A stretch of DNA of 64,000 nt from Bradyrhizobium cajani (GTDB lineage Bacteria > Pseudomonadota > Alphaproteobacteria > Rhizobiales > Xanthobacteraceae): positions 141,291 to 205,290 of the forward strand of contig NZ_WQNE01000010.1 in NCBI RefSeq assembly GCF_009759665.1. The letters run 5' to 3'. Positions 1 to 9,289 of this stretch are shown piece by piece. Position 1 is the stretch's first letter. Every line of letters begins with the position of its first letter. The translations under genes and the position numbers were made by a program. The notes under the pieces are model-generated. The model searched no databases. It had not been told where the DNA came from and saw only the letters and a list, made by a program, of their open reading frames with translations.

Positions 1-1
1 C

Positions 2-79
2 GAGCAGCGCGACATCAACGCGCGCGATATCGCGGTCTGGAAGCAGGTTGCCAAGGACGCCGGCATCGAGGTCAAGTGA
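2..79 (+). CDS. C-terminal tail of a probable Bug/TctC solute-binding protein (5' part outside window)
   Basis: An open frame enters from the left edge and stops at TGA 77-79, giving 25 residues that end WKQVAKDAGIEVK. A Trp-containing helix followed by an AGI-x-V ending resembles the C-terminus of tripartite tricarboxylate (TctC/Bug) periplasmic binding proteins. Only the tail is visible, so this family call is an inference from a very short stretch. The gene could be another exported binding protein or an enzyme. Confidence 0.4.
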   Translation, partial: EQRDINARDIAVWKQVAKDAGIEVK

Positions 80-107
80 GCAAGAACGTGGCGGGAAGCT
101 TGCGTGC

Positions 108-250
108 GGCCATCCTTCGAGACGCCCGCCTGCGGCGGGCCCTCAGGATGAGGTCGCGTGTTGCGGCAAGATTTCAGACCCTCATGGCGAGGAGCCCGCA
201 AGCGGGCGTCTCCGGACGATGCTCCGCATCGCCGGGCGAACCATGCCGGC
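108..250. repeat. Intergenic palindromic repeat (CATCCT...AGGATG family)
   Basis: CATCCT at 111-116 pairs with AGGATG at 145-150. They enclose a GC hairpin, GCCCGCC (124-130) and GGCGGGC (134-140). A second GCCCGC/GCGGGC hairpin lies near 194-208 and the element ends near CCATG at about 245. It fills the gap between the solute-binding protein tail and the VOC gene. It has the look of the REP-like elements common between genes in Bradyrhizobium. Confidence 0.6.
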
Positions 251-312
251 CGAGCTTGTCCCACGGCCTCCCGCTGTGCTGACGTGATTATGTTGAGAAC
301 AGGAGCGCGGGC

Positions 313-852
313 ATGAGCCGCATCTTCGGCGCGGTGCGCCAGAACGGATATGTGGTGCGGGACATCCACGCCGCGATGAAGCACTGGATCGAGGTGATGG
401 GCATCGGTCCCTGGTATTACATGGATCGCGTCAAGACCGACTGGTTCCGCCACCGCGGCCAGGACTCCGCGATCGAGATGAGCATTGCGCTGGCCAACTC
501 CGGCGATCTCCAGATCGAGCTGATCCAGCAGCGCAACGATGCGCCGTCGATGTACCGGGAGTTTCTCGACGCCGGCCACGAAGGCCTCCAGCACATGTCC
601 TATTGGAGCCACGACTACCAGGCGCTCTACGACAAGGCACTCGGGCTCGGTTACAGGATCGGCCATGAGGGCCAGATCGGCGGCGACAAGGGGCGCTTTG
701 CCTATTTCGACACGCAGGCCCATCCGGGCACCGTGATCGAGATCTCCGACATCAGCGGCACCAAGGGGCCGTTCTTCGAAAAAGTCCGGCAGGCGGCCTT
801 GAGCTGGGACGGCACGCGGCCGATCCGCGAGGTCGGCGGCGCGAAATCTTAA
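313..852 (+). CDS. VOC family protein (glyoxalase / methylmalonyl-CoA epimerase-like)
   Basis: This 179-residue protein has the vicinal-oxygen-chelate fold signature. An N-terminal half (VVRDIHAAMKHWIEVMGIGP, residues about 13-32) carries the first candidate metal-binding side chains. A C-terminal half has LQHMSYW and a Glu in HPGTVIEISD. The spacing is like methylmalonyl-CoA epimerase and Glyoxalase_4 proteins, but the substrate cannot be told from sequence. The ATG is preceded by AGGAG at a good distance. It lies downstream of a transporter-like tail and upstream of a methyltransferase with 97 bases between, so an operon is possible but not shown. Confidence 0.75.
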   Translation: MSRIFGAVRQNGYVVRDIHAAMKHWIEVMGIGPWYYMDRVKTDWFRHRGQDSAIEMSIALANSGDLQIELIQQRNDAPSMYREFLDAGHEGLQHMSYWSHDYQALYDKALGLGYRIGHEGQIGGDKGRFAYFDTQAHPGTVIEISDISGTKGPFFEKVRQAALSWDGTRPIREVGGAKS

Positions 853-949
853 ATCCGATCGCGAATTGCGGCCGGAACAAGCTGCTGGCGCGGCAGGCGG
901 CAATCCATGATAATTTGAGCCTCGTGTCCGAACCTTCAGCGAGGCAATC

Positions 950-1762
950 ATGTCCAGCACTGACAAGGTTTTCGCCGGCTCGATTCCGAAAATCTACGAC
1001 GAATATCTCGTCCCGATGATCTTCGCCGTTTACGCCGACGACATCGCGAGGCGCGTCGCTGCGCGTTCGCCCTCCGCGCTGCTCGAGATCGCGGCGGGCA
1101 CCGGCGCCGTGACGCGCGCCGTGGCGGCGGCGCTGCCGCGCGGCGTCCGATATGTCGCGACCGACCTCAACGAGCCGATGCTCGCGGTCGCAGCGCAGCG
1201 TCAGGCGGATGACGATCGCATCAGCTGGCGCCAGGCGGACGCAATGGCCCTGCCCTTCGGTAACGCCGAGTTCGACGTGGCCTGCTGCCAGTTCGGCGCG
1301 ATGTTCTTTCCGGACCGCGTCAAGGCGTACGGGGAAGTGAAGCGCGTCCTGAAGCCGGACGGCCCGTTCATTTTCAATGTCTGGGATCGCATCGAGGACA
1401 ACGTGCTCACGCACGAGGCAACGGTCGCGCTCGGCAGGATGTTTCCCGACGATCCGCCACGTTTCATGATCCGGACGCCGCACGGCTATTACGACAAGGC
1501 CGTCATCAGAACCGACCTCGAACGTGCAGGCTTCCGCGACATATCGATCGAGACACGGCCTGAAATCAGCCGCGCGCCATCGGCCGAGCATGTCGCGATC
1601 GCACTCTGCCAGGGCACGCCGCTGCGCAGCGAGATCGAGGCCAGGGATGCCAGCAAGCTTCAGGCTGCCACCGACCTCGTTGCCGAGGCGCTCCGGACCC
1701 GCCATGGATCCGGAACGGTCGATGGCAAGATCCAGGCGATCGTGATCGAAGCGCGCGCATAA
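950..1762 (+). CDS. Class I SAM-dependent methyltransferase
   Basis: This 270-residue soluble protein has the UbiE/Methyltransf_11 type of fold. Motif I is LLEIAAGTGAVTR (residues about 44-56). The motif II acidic residue sits in YVATDLNEPML, and the post-motif is DVACCQFGAMFFPD followed by RVLKPDGPF. The acceptor substrate is unknown. The C-terminal 70 residues are variable and probably form the substrate cap. The gene starts 97 bases after the VOC gene and converges with the L,D-transpeptidase gene 25 bases downstream. Confidence 0.8.
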   Translation: MSSTDKVFAGSIPKIYDEYLVPMIFAVYADDIARRVAARSPSALLEIAAGTGAVTRAVAAALPRGVRYVATDLNEPMLAVAAQRQADDDRISWRQADAMALPFGNAEFDVACCQFGAMFFPDRVKAYGEVKRVLKPDGPFIFNVWDRIEDNVLTHEATVALGRMFPDDPPRFMIRTPHGYYDKAVIRTDLERAGFRDISIETRPEISRAPSAEHVAIALCQGTPLRSEIEARDASKLQAATDLVAEALRTRHGSGTVDGKIQAIVIEARA

Positions 1763-1787
1763 ATCGCGGGCTTCGGGGCTCCGTACC

Positions 1788-3338
1788 TTACCAGAAACTC
1801 CGCTGCATCGGCTGCGCCGGCTGATAATACTGGTACTGGCCGCGCCGGCGCGGATTGACCGGTTGGGCGTACGGATCGCGCTGCTGGAAGAAGAAACCGA
1901 AGCCGCCATTGTCCCAGCCGTCATCGCTTGCAACGGCCATCGGCGCGGTCGGCTTGCGCGTGATGAAGCCGCCCTGGGGATGGCTGCTCAGCACCGCGAC
2001 GAATTCGGTGCGGTAGTTGGTCTCGCTGCTCAAGGGCTCGTCCGAGATGATGATCGAGGAGCGCGGCAATGCGGTCGGCGCGATACGATCCCACACCTCC
2101 TGCGGGATGGTGACCCGGTCGAGTGCGTTCCTGGCGTCGTCGCCGTTTTCGATCGTGACCACGCTCCAGCGCAGGCCGTTATCGTTCTTCGCCATCGCCG
2201 TGAAGATGTGCGTGCCGAGCGGCTGGTCGGGATTGCGGATGGTGACGGGAACCTCGATGCTGGTGTCGAACACCTCGCCGCCGCCATCCGGCGCCGGCTT
2301 GTGCGTGTTACGCCGTACGTAGAGCTTCTGCGTCGCGCGGCTGATGTAGACCGAGACCGGCTCGAGCGCGAGCTTGGCGTCGGTCGCAGCCTTCACCGCG
2401 TCGGCCTTCCGGGTCGCGGCCGCCTTCGCGGCCTCCTTGGTGGCGGCGACGGCGTCACGCTTCGGCTGCGCTGCGGCCTTGGCGGCGTCGAGTTGCGCCG
2501 CTGCGTCGGCAGCCTTGGCGGCGGCCTTCTGCTTCAGCTCCTCGGCCTTGACCCGGGCCTGGTCGGTCTTTGCCGTCGCAAGCTGTTTGTCGACGAAGGC
2601 GAGCTCGGCCTCAGTGCGGCTCTTCTGCTGTTCCAGCTTGCGCAGCGAGGCCGGCAGCGAGGCGGCCTCTTTCGCAGCAGCCGCCGCGGCTTTCTTGGCG
2701 TCATCGGCGACCCGCGTGGCCTCCTCGGCCTCGGCGGAGAGCCTGTCGGCACGGTTCGGCACTGCCGCGATGGCCTCGCGCTTCGGCACGAACAGCGAGG
2801 GGTGAGCAAAATCAACCGGCGCCGCATCATCCGGTGAGATGATTACTCGCATCCCGATGTTGGTCTTGTCGAACAGGTTCTCGGCGAAGCCGAACGGCAT
2901 CCGCACGCAGCCGTGCGAGGCGGCATAACCAGGCAGCGGGCCGCCATGCAGCGCGATGCCGTTCCAGGTGATGCGCTGCATGTTCGGCATCCAGGCATCG
3001 TCATACATGGTCGAGCGGTGGTCCTTGTCCTTCTCGACGATGGCGAAGACGCCGGCCGGCGTCTCGCGTCCCGTGGTGCCCGTCGACACCGGCGCGCGCA
3101 GGATCCAGCCGTCGGCATCGTAGAAGGTGACCTGCTGGCTCTTGATCGAGACGATCGCCATGATCGGCTCACCGGCCTCGCGCGGCGCAACCGCCTCGAC
3201 CGGCTGGCGCGCCTGCTTGGCCGCGATCGCCGGGGCTGCCGCCGCAAGCATGGCCACCCCCGCGAGCGCAAGGATTCCGGGAGGCAACCGACGCCGCATC
3301 GCCTTGGTTGATTGCGCCGTCTTGGGTCGGTTTTTCAT
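1788..3338 (-). CDS. L,D-transpeptidase (YkuD/ErfK) with coiled-coil linker and a second degenerate YkuD-like domain
   Basis: This exported 516-residue protein crosslinks or modifies peptidoglycan. A basic N-terminus and hydrophobic segment (residues 15-40) form a signal peptide or anchor. The YkuD domain spans about 58-172 with His131 and the catalytic motif SHGCVRM (Cys144, Arg146). A long Ala/Lys/Glu-rich stretch (about 195-330) should form a coiled coil. The last third (about 335-460) again looks like a YkuD fold (VYISRATQKLYV, PLGTHIFTA) but lacks the HxGC motif, so it is probably non-catalytic. The protein ends in a Gln/Tyr/Pro-rich tail. It converges with the methyltransferase and stands apart from the flippase gene by 264 bases in which I see no gene. 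Confidence 0.85.
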   Translation of the reverse strand: MKNRPKTAQSTKAMRRRLPPGILALAGVAMLAAAAPAIAAKQARQPVEAVAPREAGEPIMAIVSIKSQQVTFYDADGWILRAPVSTGTTGRETPAGVFAIVEKDKDHRSTMYDDAWMPNMQRITWNGIALHGGPLPGYAASHGCVRMPFGFAENLFDKTNIGMRVIISPDDAAPVDFAHPSLFVPKREAIAAVPNRADRLSAEAEEATRVADDAKKAAAAAAKEAASLPASLRKLEQQKSRTEAELAFVDKQLATAKTDQARVKAEELKQKAAAKAADAAAQLDAAKAAAQPKRDAVAATKEAAKAAATRKADAVKAATDAKLALEPVSVYISRATQKLYVRRNTHKPAPDGGGEVFDTSIEVPVTIRNPDQPLGTHIFTAMAKNDNGLRWSVVTIENGDDARNALDRVTIPQEVWDRIAPTALPRSSIIISDEPLSSETNYRTEFVAVLSSHPQGGFITRKPTAPMAVASDDGWDNGGFGFFFQQRDPYAQPVNPRRRGQYQYYQPAQPMQRSFW

Positions 3339-3602
3339 GCCATCCTCGGTCGAAAGCCAGTCGGCTTGTGCCAGTCAAACGCCAAATTGCGATCTTTGGA
3401 TTAAGAGATCGCAGCCGCCATACGTTCCGTCTGTGGCGATATTCGGCACGCTTCGGCGACAAATCTCTCATATACGACGGCTCGCGCAGGCGGAAGGTCG
3501 CTTGCGGCCGGGGCTGGCCCGAAGCTGGCGCCTGCCGCTGCGGCAGAATGTCCGGGTAAGACGTGGCCGGGCCGACGCCAGCCAAGCCCTCCCCCACCCG
3601 GA

Positions 3603-5039
3603 TTAGACGCCCAGCGCCTTCCGGTTGAACGTTCGCAGGAGGCGCAGTGACAGCGTTCGCACGTTCGCGACGTTCATCAGCCACGCCGCAGCGGCGTAAG
3701 CGAGGCCGCCTGCAAGGCTGACGATGGTCAGCGCCACGAGGCCGGTGCCGCCTGCTTGCGATCGCGCAACCAGGATCGCCGCCGCCATCGCCGCGGCGGA
3801 GGCGGCAACGCCGGCGAGGCGGTTGAGGTCGAACGGGACCGGGTGGGCGCGCCGCATCAGGACCACCGCGACGACGAAGCCGATCGCCTCGGTCGCGAGC
3901 GTCGCCAGCGCCGCGCCGTAGAGGCCGTGGCCTGCGACCAGCACGAACATCAGGACCACGCTGACGACCAGCGTGAGGAAGGACTGCGCCGCCAGCACGA
4001 ACGGACGCTCGGCGAGCTGGAAGCTGATCTGCACGTAGAACTGATTGGCGATGCCGAAGAAGCGGGCGAGCACCAGGGTCGGCAGCAGCGCCGACACGCC
4101 GGCGCGGAAGTCGACGCCGACAAGCGTGCCCGCAACCTGGTCTGCCGCAAGCGCAAGCCAGACGGCGACGGGCGCGACGACGACGAGCAGCAGCTCGAGG
4201 CTTTCGCTCAGCCGCTCGCGGGTCGTCTCATTGTTCTTCTCCGACAACGTCCGAAACACGAGCGGCACGGTCGCAGCGGCGACGCTGGAGGCGATCATGA
4301 CCATGAACTGGCGCGGCAGATCGGCGGCGACGCCAAAGATGCCGGCAGCATCCTTGCCGAGCAAATAGGCGACGATGAGCCGGTCGCAGGCCGAATAGAC
4401 CGCAACGGACAATCCGGCCAAGGTCAGCGGCAGGCCGTAGCGCGCCAGCTGCATGAACTGGCTGCGCTGGAAGGATGCGATCCCGGTGCGGTCGCCGACG
4501 AGGTTCAGGACGATCCCGGTGAGCGAGCCGAGGCCGAACGCAGCGAGCAGCCCCAATCCACCCCAGCCGAGCCAGATGCCCAACAGGCCAAAGCCGACGC
4601 TCGACACGCTGCGCACGATCGAGATCGCCGCGAACCGATAGGGCCGCAATTTGGCCCGCTCGAACTCCTGGCCGACATCGACCGCATTCGCCATGATCGC
4701 GACGAACATGCTGGCGAGCAGCAGCTCGACACTGAGGTCGCTGCGGAACAGGAAGACCAGCGGGGTCGTGGCGCAGAGGACCGCGGCCGTCAGCGCGAAG
4801 GCGACCATCGCCGTACCGCGAAAATCGACCTCCGCCGACATCGCCTGATAGCGGGACACCGACAGCTTGATCCAGGCAAAGAAGATCGCGCCCAGGATGC
4901 CGGCGAGGCTGATGCCGACGACATAGACGCCGTACTCCGCCGGGCTCAGCAGCCTCGTGTAGGCCGTGACCGCGAAGAAGCCCACCGCCGCGGGCAGGAT
5001 GTAGGCGACGAGATAGATCGAGAAATGGCGGTTCAGCAT
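3603..5039 (-). CDS. Polysaccharide flippase (Wzx/MATE-like, oligosaccharide flippase family)
   Basis: This 478-residue integral membrane protein starts MLNRHFSIYLVAYILPAAVG and shows about 12-14 hydrophobic segments. The early Arg/Ser-rich loop TRLLSPAEYGVYV is typical of the polysaccharide biosynthesis (PST) flippases that move undecaprenyl-linked sugar units to the periplasm. It is divergent from a glycosyltransferase-GH10 pair, which fits a role in a surface polysaccharide. Which polymer it exports is not visible. Confidence 0.82.
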   Translation of the reverse strand: MLNRHFSIYLVAYILPAAVGFFAVTAYTRLLSPAEYGVYVVGISLAGILGAIFFAWIKLSVSRYQAMSAEVDFRGTAMVAFALTAAVLCATTPLVFLFRSDLSVELLLASMFVAIMANAVDVGQEFERAKLRPYRFAAISIVRSVSSVGFGLLGIWLGWGGLGLLAAFGLGSLTGIVLNLVGDRTGIASFQRSQFMQLARYGLPLTLAGLSVAVYSACDRLIVAYLLGKDAAGIFGVAADLPRQFMVMIASSVAAATVPLVFRTLSEKNNETTRERLSESLELLLVVVAPVAVWLALAADQVAGTLVGVDFRAGVSALLPTLVLARFFGIANQFYVQISFQLAERPFVLAAQSFLTLVVSVVLMFVLVAGHGLYGAALATLATEAIGFVVAVVLMRRAHPVPFDLNRLAGVAASAAAMAAAILVARSQAGGTGLVALTIVSLAGGLAYAAAAWLMNVANVRTLSLRLLRTFNRKALGV

Positions 5040-5304
5040 GCGAGCACGGGACCGTTAGCGGCCTTTGGGATTAACGGGTCGTTAAAAACAGTTGGACTTT
5101 GGTGTGGCAATCGGACTGCGCCGCTGGCTTCGGCCAGGATAGTCGCATAAGTCTGCAAATCGGATCGCCAATGGAGCGATCGCGCGGATATCGCGCGTTA
5201 GCGTTAAGTTTGCCCTGTCCTTGAAGAGACCGGCCGGATCACAGAAAAGAGCCAATGATATCAAAACGTCGTCCGACCCCCTCCGACGCGTGGACGTGAC
5301 CGAC

Positions 5305-6384
5305 ATGGACATTGCCGAACGAACACGGGCGAACCCGACCTCTTCGCCGCATGGCGGCACCGAGGTTCCGGGCTATTTCGGCACGCGGGGCGGTGAACGG
5401 ATGGTCCTCAACCTCTTCTTTGAGGAGCGGGACGACCGCTGGTTTCCCGGCGACCGTAACCTTCGGCCGCTGCTGCGGCGCCTGTTGCTGGGCAAGTCCT
5501 TCATCAGCGGCCAGCGGCGCGTCTTGCTCAACCTGTGTGCGGGCCTCGACCGGCTCGGCATCCGCTATCGCGTCAACGACTATCGTTACATCCGCAAGCA
5601 TCCCGAGGAACTTGCCTGCATCATCGGGCGGCCGTTCGTGCTCGACTGGTTCGCCTGGAAGAACCCGCTGCTGCTCGGCGTCGCCATGTACGATCACCCG
5701 GTCGATGCGCCTGAGCGCCTGAAGGATTTCAACGTGAAGCGCGTTCTGGTGCCATGCGCCTGGTACGCCAACATGTTCCGTCCGCACTGGCCCCATGTCG
5801 ACGCCTGGCCCGTCGGCATCGAGACCGATTTGTGGACGCCAACGCCGGCGGACCAGAAGAGCGTCGACGTGCTGCTCTACGACAAGGTGCGCTGGGATTA
5901 CGGGCGGTACGAGCCGGAGCTGATCGAACCGATCCGCAGGCATCTCGAGGCGAGCGGCCGCACGGTCGAGGTCATCCGCTACGGCCATTACAAGGAAGAC
6001 GACTACAAGAAAGCGCTGGCGCGCTGCCGCAGCATGATCTTCCTGTGCGAGCACGAAAGCCAGGGCATCGCCTGCCAGCAGGCGCTGTCGAGCGGCGTTC
6101 CCGTCTTTGCCTGGGACCGCGGCGGACCGTGGCAGGACCCGAAGTATTTTCCGCACAAGGTGCGATATGAGGGCGGCGTATCGTCGGTGCCCTATTTCGA
6201 CGCGCGCTGCGGCATGACGTTCCCTGACGCAAGCGGCTTCGCGGCCGGCTGGAGCGATTTCTGGTCGCGCGCCAGCGCGGGCGATTTCGCGGCTCGCGAC
6301 TATGTGCTGGACCATCTGACGCTCGAGAAGGGCGCGCTTCACTACTACGAGATCGCCGAGGCGGCGATGCAGAACCGCGAGTGA
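5305..6384 (+). CDS. Glycosyltransferase, family 1-like
   Basis: A 359-residue protein from this start. The C-terminal half has the GT-B donor-site signature CEHESQGIACQQALSSGVPV, and the N-terminal half contains LGVAMYDHP and RVLVPCAWYANMFRPHW. It probably adds a sugar to a lipid-linked or protein acceptor in the cytoplasm. The start is uncertain: the frame opens at a TTG at 5221, an ATG lies at 5305, and another ATG at 5401 has a GGGCGGTG stretch upstream. The stop overlaps the GTG of the next gene by four bases (GTGA), so the two are translationally coupled. It is divergent from the flippase gene. Confidence 0.75.
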   Translation: MDIAERTRANPTSSPHGGTEVPGYFGTRGGERMVLNLFFEERDDRWFPGDRNLRPLLRRLLLGKSFISGQRRVLLNLCAGLDRLGIRYRVNDYRYIRKHPEELACIIGRPFVLDWFAWKNPLLLGVAMYDHPVDAPERLKDFNVKRVLVPCAWYANMFRPHWPHVDAWPVGIETDLWTPTPADQKSVDVLLYDKVRWDYGRYEPELIEPIRRHLEASGRTVEVIRYGHYKEDDYKKALARCRSMIFLCEHESQGIACQQALSSGVPVFAWDRGGPWQDPKYFPHKVRYEGGVSSVPYFDARCGMTFPDASGFAAGWSDFWSRASAGDFAARDYVLDHLTLEKGALHYYEIAEAAMQNRE

Positions 6385-7448
6385 CCAGTCTCGACAGACG
6401 CGAATTCCTGCTCGGCAGCGCGGCGATGCTCGCGGCGGGCGGATCGGCGTCCGCCGCGCCGGCGTCGAAGCTTGCCCAGCGCCGTCCCGGCTATGGCGCG
6501 GCAGTGACGCTCTGGGATCTGCAAGCGGACCCCCGGCTTGGGGATGCCATCAGCACCTATTGCACCCAGGTGGTGCCGGTGCTGGAGCTGAAATGGCCGA
6601 TGCTGCGGCCGGACGCGCACACCTTCGCCTTCGAGCGTGCCGACGCGATCCTGGATTTTGCGCAGGCGAACGATCTGACGATGCGCGGCCACGCGCTCGC
6701 CTGGTATCACGACATTCCGGATTGGACCAAGCAGATCAAGGATTCCAAAGGCGTCGAGCGCGCCTTCGTCGATCACATCGGCACCGTCGTCTCCTACTAC
6801 AAGGACAAGCTGACGTCGTGGGACGTCGTCAACGAGCCGATCCCGGACAATCCGAAGAAGGTCACCGACCGGCGCGACACGTTCTGGACCCAACACCTCG
6901 GCGACCGCTGGATTCCGCTGGCGTTCCGCACGGCCGCCGCGGCCGATCCTCTCGTGAAGCTCGCGATCAACGAATACGACATCGAGTCGGCCAAGGACTC
7001 CTTCATCGCCAAGCGCGCGGCCTACCGCAATCTCATCATGGAGCTGCTCGACCAGGGTGTGCCGCTGCACGCCGTGGGACTGCAATCGCATCTGCATGCC
7101 GAGCTCGAGATCGACACGCACGGGCTCGCCGAATTCGTCGCCGAGCTGCGCTCCTGGGGCCTGGACGTGCTCGTCACCGAGCTCGACGTCGACGACCAGA
7201 AGCTGACGGGCAGTCCGGCGGAGCGTGACGCCATCGTCGCCAAGCGTGTCGACGATCTGCTGACGGCCATTTCGACCAGCGGCCCGGTGCGCTCGATCCT
7301 GACCTGGGGGATCTCGGACCGCTACAGCTGGATCAACGGCACCTTTGCCCGCAAGGACAAGCAGCCCAACCGTCCCCTGCCGCTCGACGGCGAGTTCAAG
7401 CCGAAGCCGTTCATGGACGTGATCAGCAAGTTCACGAAGGCGGTTTAA
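6381..7448 (+). CDS. GH10 family glycoside hydrolase (endo-1,4-beta-xylanase-like), Tat-exported
   Basis: A 355-residue GH10 enzyme. Residues 1-30 carry a twin-arginine motif (DRREFLLG) and a hydrophobic stretch ending in ASAAP, so export through Tat is likely. GHALAWYH (103-110) forms the substrate cleft. WDVVNEP holds the acid/base Glu152 and VTELDV the nucleophile Glu267. The GTG start overlaps the glycosyltransferase stop (GTGA), which ties it to polysaccharide assembly rather than free xylan scavenging. It may trim or turn over the polymer exported by the neighbouring flippase. That link is an inference. Confidence 0.88.
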   Translation: MTSLDRREFLLGSAAMLAAGGSASAAPASKLAQRRPGYGAAVTLWDLQADPRLGDAISTYCTQVVPVLELKWPMLRPDAHTFAFERADAILDFAQANDLTMRGHALAWYHDIPDWTKQIKDSKGVERAFVDHIGTVVSYYKDKLTSWDVVNEPIPDNPKKVTDRRDTFWTQHLGDRWIPLAFRTAAAADPLVKLAINEYDIESAKDSFIAKRAAYRNLIMELLDQGVPLHAVGLQSHLHAELEIDTHGLAEFVAELRSWGLDVLVTELDVDDQKLTGSPAERDAIVAKRVDDLLTAISTSGPVRSILTWGISDRYSWINGTFARKDKQPNRPLPLDGEFKPKPFMDVISKFTKAV

Positions 7449-7452
7449 GGAT

Positions 7453-8400
7453 CTAGCGCGTCTTCGGCGTCTCGAATTCGATCTCGTCGCCCATGTGATC
7501 GGGCGACAGGCTCGGACCGCGGCGGTCGCGCGAGCTGAGGCGGAACACGTCGCGGATGTCGTCGATCGAGGTCGACGAATAGGACTGGATGCAGAGCGCG
7601 ACCTGGTCCGGCGAGGCGGCACGCATCATCGCCTCGATCGCCGGCCGGTCGAGGCGCGTGTCGTCCCAGTGCGAGACGGCGATGCTGTCTTCGGTGATCC
7701 GGTGAGCTGCCAGATGTTCCGGCGAGTTCGCGACGAAGTTTCCGTAGAGCAGATATTCGGAGAACTTCTTCTTCCGGCACAACGCCAGGGCCCAGCTCAG
7801 GCCCGTCGCCGACTTGATGGCGTCAGTCATCGCGCGCGCGGCGTCCTTGTCCCAGACCAGCGCGTTGCCGACGTAGTCATCGGCCGGGAACGAGCGCTGC
7901 TTGATACCGAGAAGCTGATCGACGGTGCGGAGCCACAGCACATGCAAGGGGTGGTCGGCGTCGATCCCCTTGCGCGTGACGAACAGCGGCGTCTTCTCAC
8001 CGCCCGCATACTGGCCGACGTCGAATTCGCGGAAAAACAGGTTGTCCGAATCCAGGATGCAGACGCGCTGCTCCGGCGCGTTGAGGACGCCGGCGATCTT
8101 CAGGATCTGCTGGATGTGCCAGCCGTGCACCGGCGACGACAGCAGCGACAGCCAGACGCGCCGGTTACCGAACTGGAGCGCCGGCGGCAGCGCAAAGAGC
8201 CATCTCGGCAGATAGCGCGAGGCGGGAACGATGACGCGCTTGTCGGAAGCGAACCGCTCAAACAGCGGCACGTCCTCATCGTTAACGAGAACATAATGCC
8301 GCGTGTATCCCGTGAGCCAGGTGTCGATGCTCTCGCTGAGCAGCGAAAAGCGTTCGATATCCTTGGCGTAGCTGGCAGTCAGCAGGGCAACGGAATGCAT
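7453..8400 (-). CDS. DUF6492-like protein (possible glycosyltransferase)
   Basis: A protein of 315 residues from the ATG at 8398-8400 (MHSVALLTASYAKDIERF). The frame can be extended to a GTG at 8430, but the conserved-looking start is the ATG. VALLTASY, VLVNDEDVPLFERF and VCILDSDNLFFREFD resemble GT-A-like nucleotide-sugar enzymes, with a DxD-like DSD. I assign DUF6492 from memory of this pattern. It converges with the GH10 gene four bases away and fits the sugar-polymer neighbourhood. Confidence 0.6.
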   Translation of the reverse strand: MHSVALLTASYAKDIERFSLLSESIDTWLTGYTRHYVLVNDEDVPLFERFASDKRVIVPASRYLPRWLFALPPALQFGNRRVWLSLLSSPVHGWHIQQILKIAGVLNAPEQRVCILDSDNLFFREFDVGQYAGGEKTPLFVTRKGIDADHPLHVLWLRTVDQLLGIKQRSFPADDYVGNALVWDKDAARAMTDAIKSATGLSWALALCRKKKFSEYLLYGNFVANSPEHLAAHRITEDSIAVSHWDDTRLDRPAIEAMMRAASPDQVALCIQSYSSTSIDDIRDVFRLSSRDRRGPSLSPDHMGDEIEFETPKTR

Positions 8401-8494
8401 GGGCGCGCTCGAATGGCCGTCAGGCTGCACTCATAGCCGCGGCAAGAGATGCTGGAAACTCACAAACGGAATCAAGGTAAAACGAAACGAAGCA

Positions 8495-9289
8495 TTAGCC
8501 ATCCGACGGCAGGCCCTGCTCGAGCCTGCGAAAGCGCAGCGGCGCCAGCGCGGAGGCGCGCTGCCACCAGTCGGCGACGCGATCGTCGAGTGCGGTCGTT
8601 CCGCGGCCCTGGCCGGGGAATATCCGGATCTGCTGGACCGCCTCGGCCTCGAATCCCCTGCCCTTGCGCATGATCTTGACGGCGGCGCCTTCGCGATCCC
8701 GCTGGGTCAGCGGCACCAGAAGGCGGCCGCGCGGGCGCAGCGACTGAAGCCAGAGCGGGTGCGGATGCGAGAAGCCGGCATGCACGATGATGACGTCGGC
8801 CGGCACGCCGCGCGCCTCGCATCCATCACCGTGGACGACGTCGACATTGCGATAGGCGCGAAGATAAGTCGCGGCGCGAGCCGCAAGCCGCCCATCGCAT
8901 TCGATGGCATGCACCCTGCCCTTTGGACCGACGATCTTCGACAGCACCGCCGAAAAATAACCGAGTCCGCAGCCGATCTGGACCACGCGGTCTTTCTGCC
9001 CGACGCCGAGCACGTCGATGAAATGCGCCCACAGGCTCGGCAATCCGGTGTCGAGCTTGCGGCGCGCGTCGATCGCGACCAGAACATTGTCGTAGAGATG
9101 GATTGGATCGGCGTCAGGCGTCAGCCGGTAGCTGCGGGCGGCCCCGCTCTTGATGCGCCAGGGGCCTTTCGCCAGAAAATCCTCGCGCGGGACAGCGGCG
9201 AGCGCTTCGAGCAGGCGCGGCGAGCCGATCCGCTCGCGCTTGGCAATCAACTCGACGAAGCGCGCACGCGCGGCGGCAAGATCACTCAT
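8495..9289 (-). CDS. Protein-L-isoaspartate O-methyltransferase-like protein
   Basis: A 264-residue cytosolic protein. RIGSPRLLEALAAVPREDF at the N-terminus, YDNVLVAIDARRKLDTGLPSL in place of the usual acceptor loop, and the SAM-binding motif VVQIGCGLGYFSAVLS place it in the PCMT family. The canonical PCMT acceptor motif (SQP) is altered to TGLPS, so true isoaspartyl repair is unsure. The ATG overlaps the stop of the upstream cyclase gene by four bases (ATGA), which indicates translational coupling. Confidence 0.72.
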   Translation of the reverse strand: MSDLAAARARFVELIAKRERIGSPRLLEALAAVPREDFLAKGPWRIKSGAARSYRLTPDADPIHLYDNVLVAIDARRKLDTGLPSLWAHFIDVLGVGQKDRVVQIGCGLGYFSAVLSKIVGPKGRVHAIECDGRLAARAATYLRAYRNVDVVHGDGCEARGVPADVIIVHAGFSHPHPLWLQSLRPRGRLLVPLTQRDREGAAVKIMRKGRGFEAEAVQQIRIFPGQGRGTTALDDRVADWWQRASALAPLRFRRLEQGLPSDG

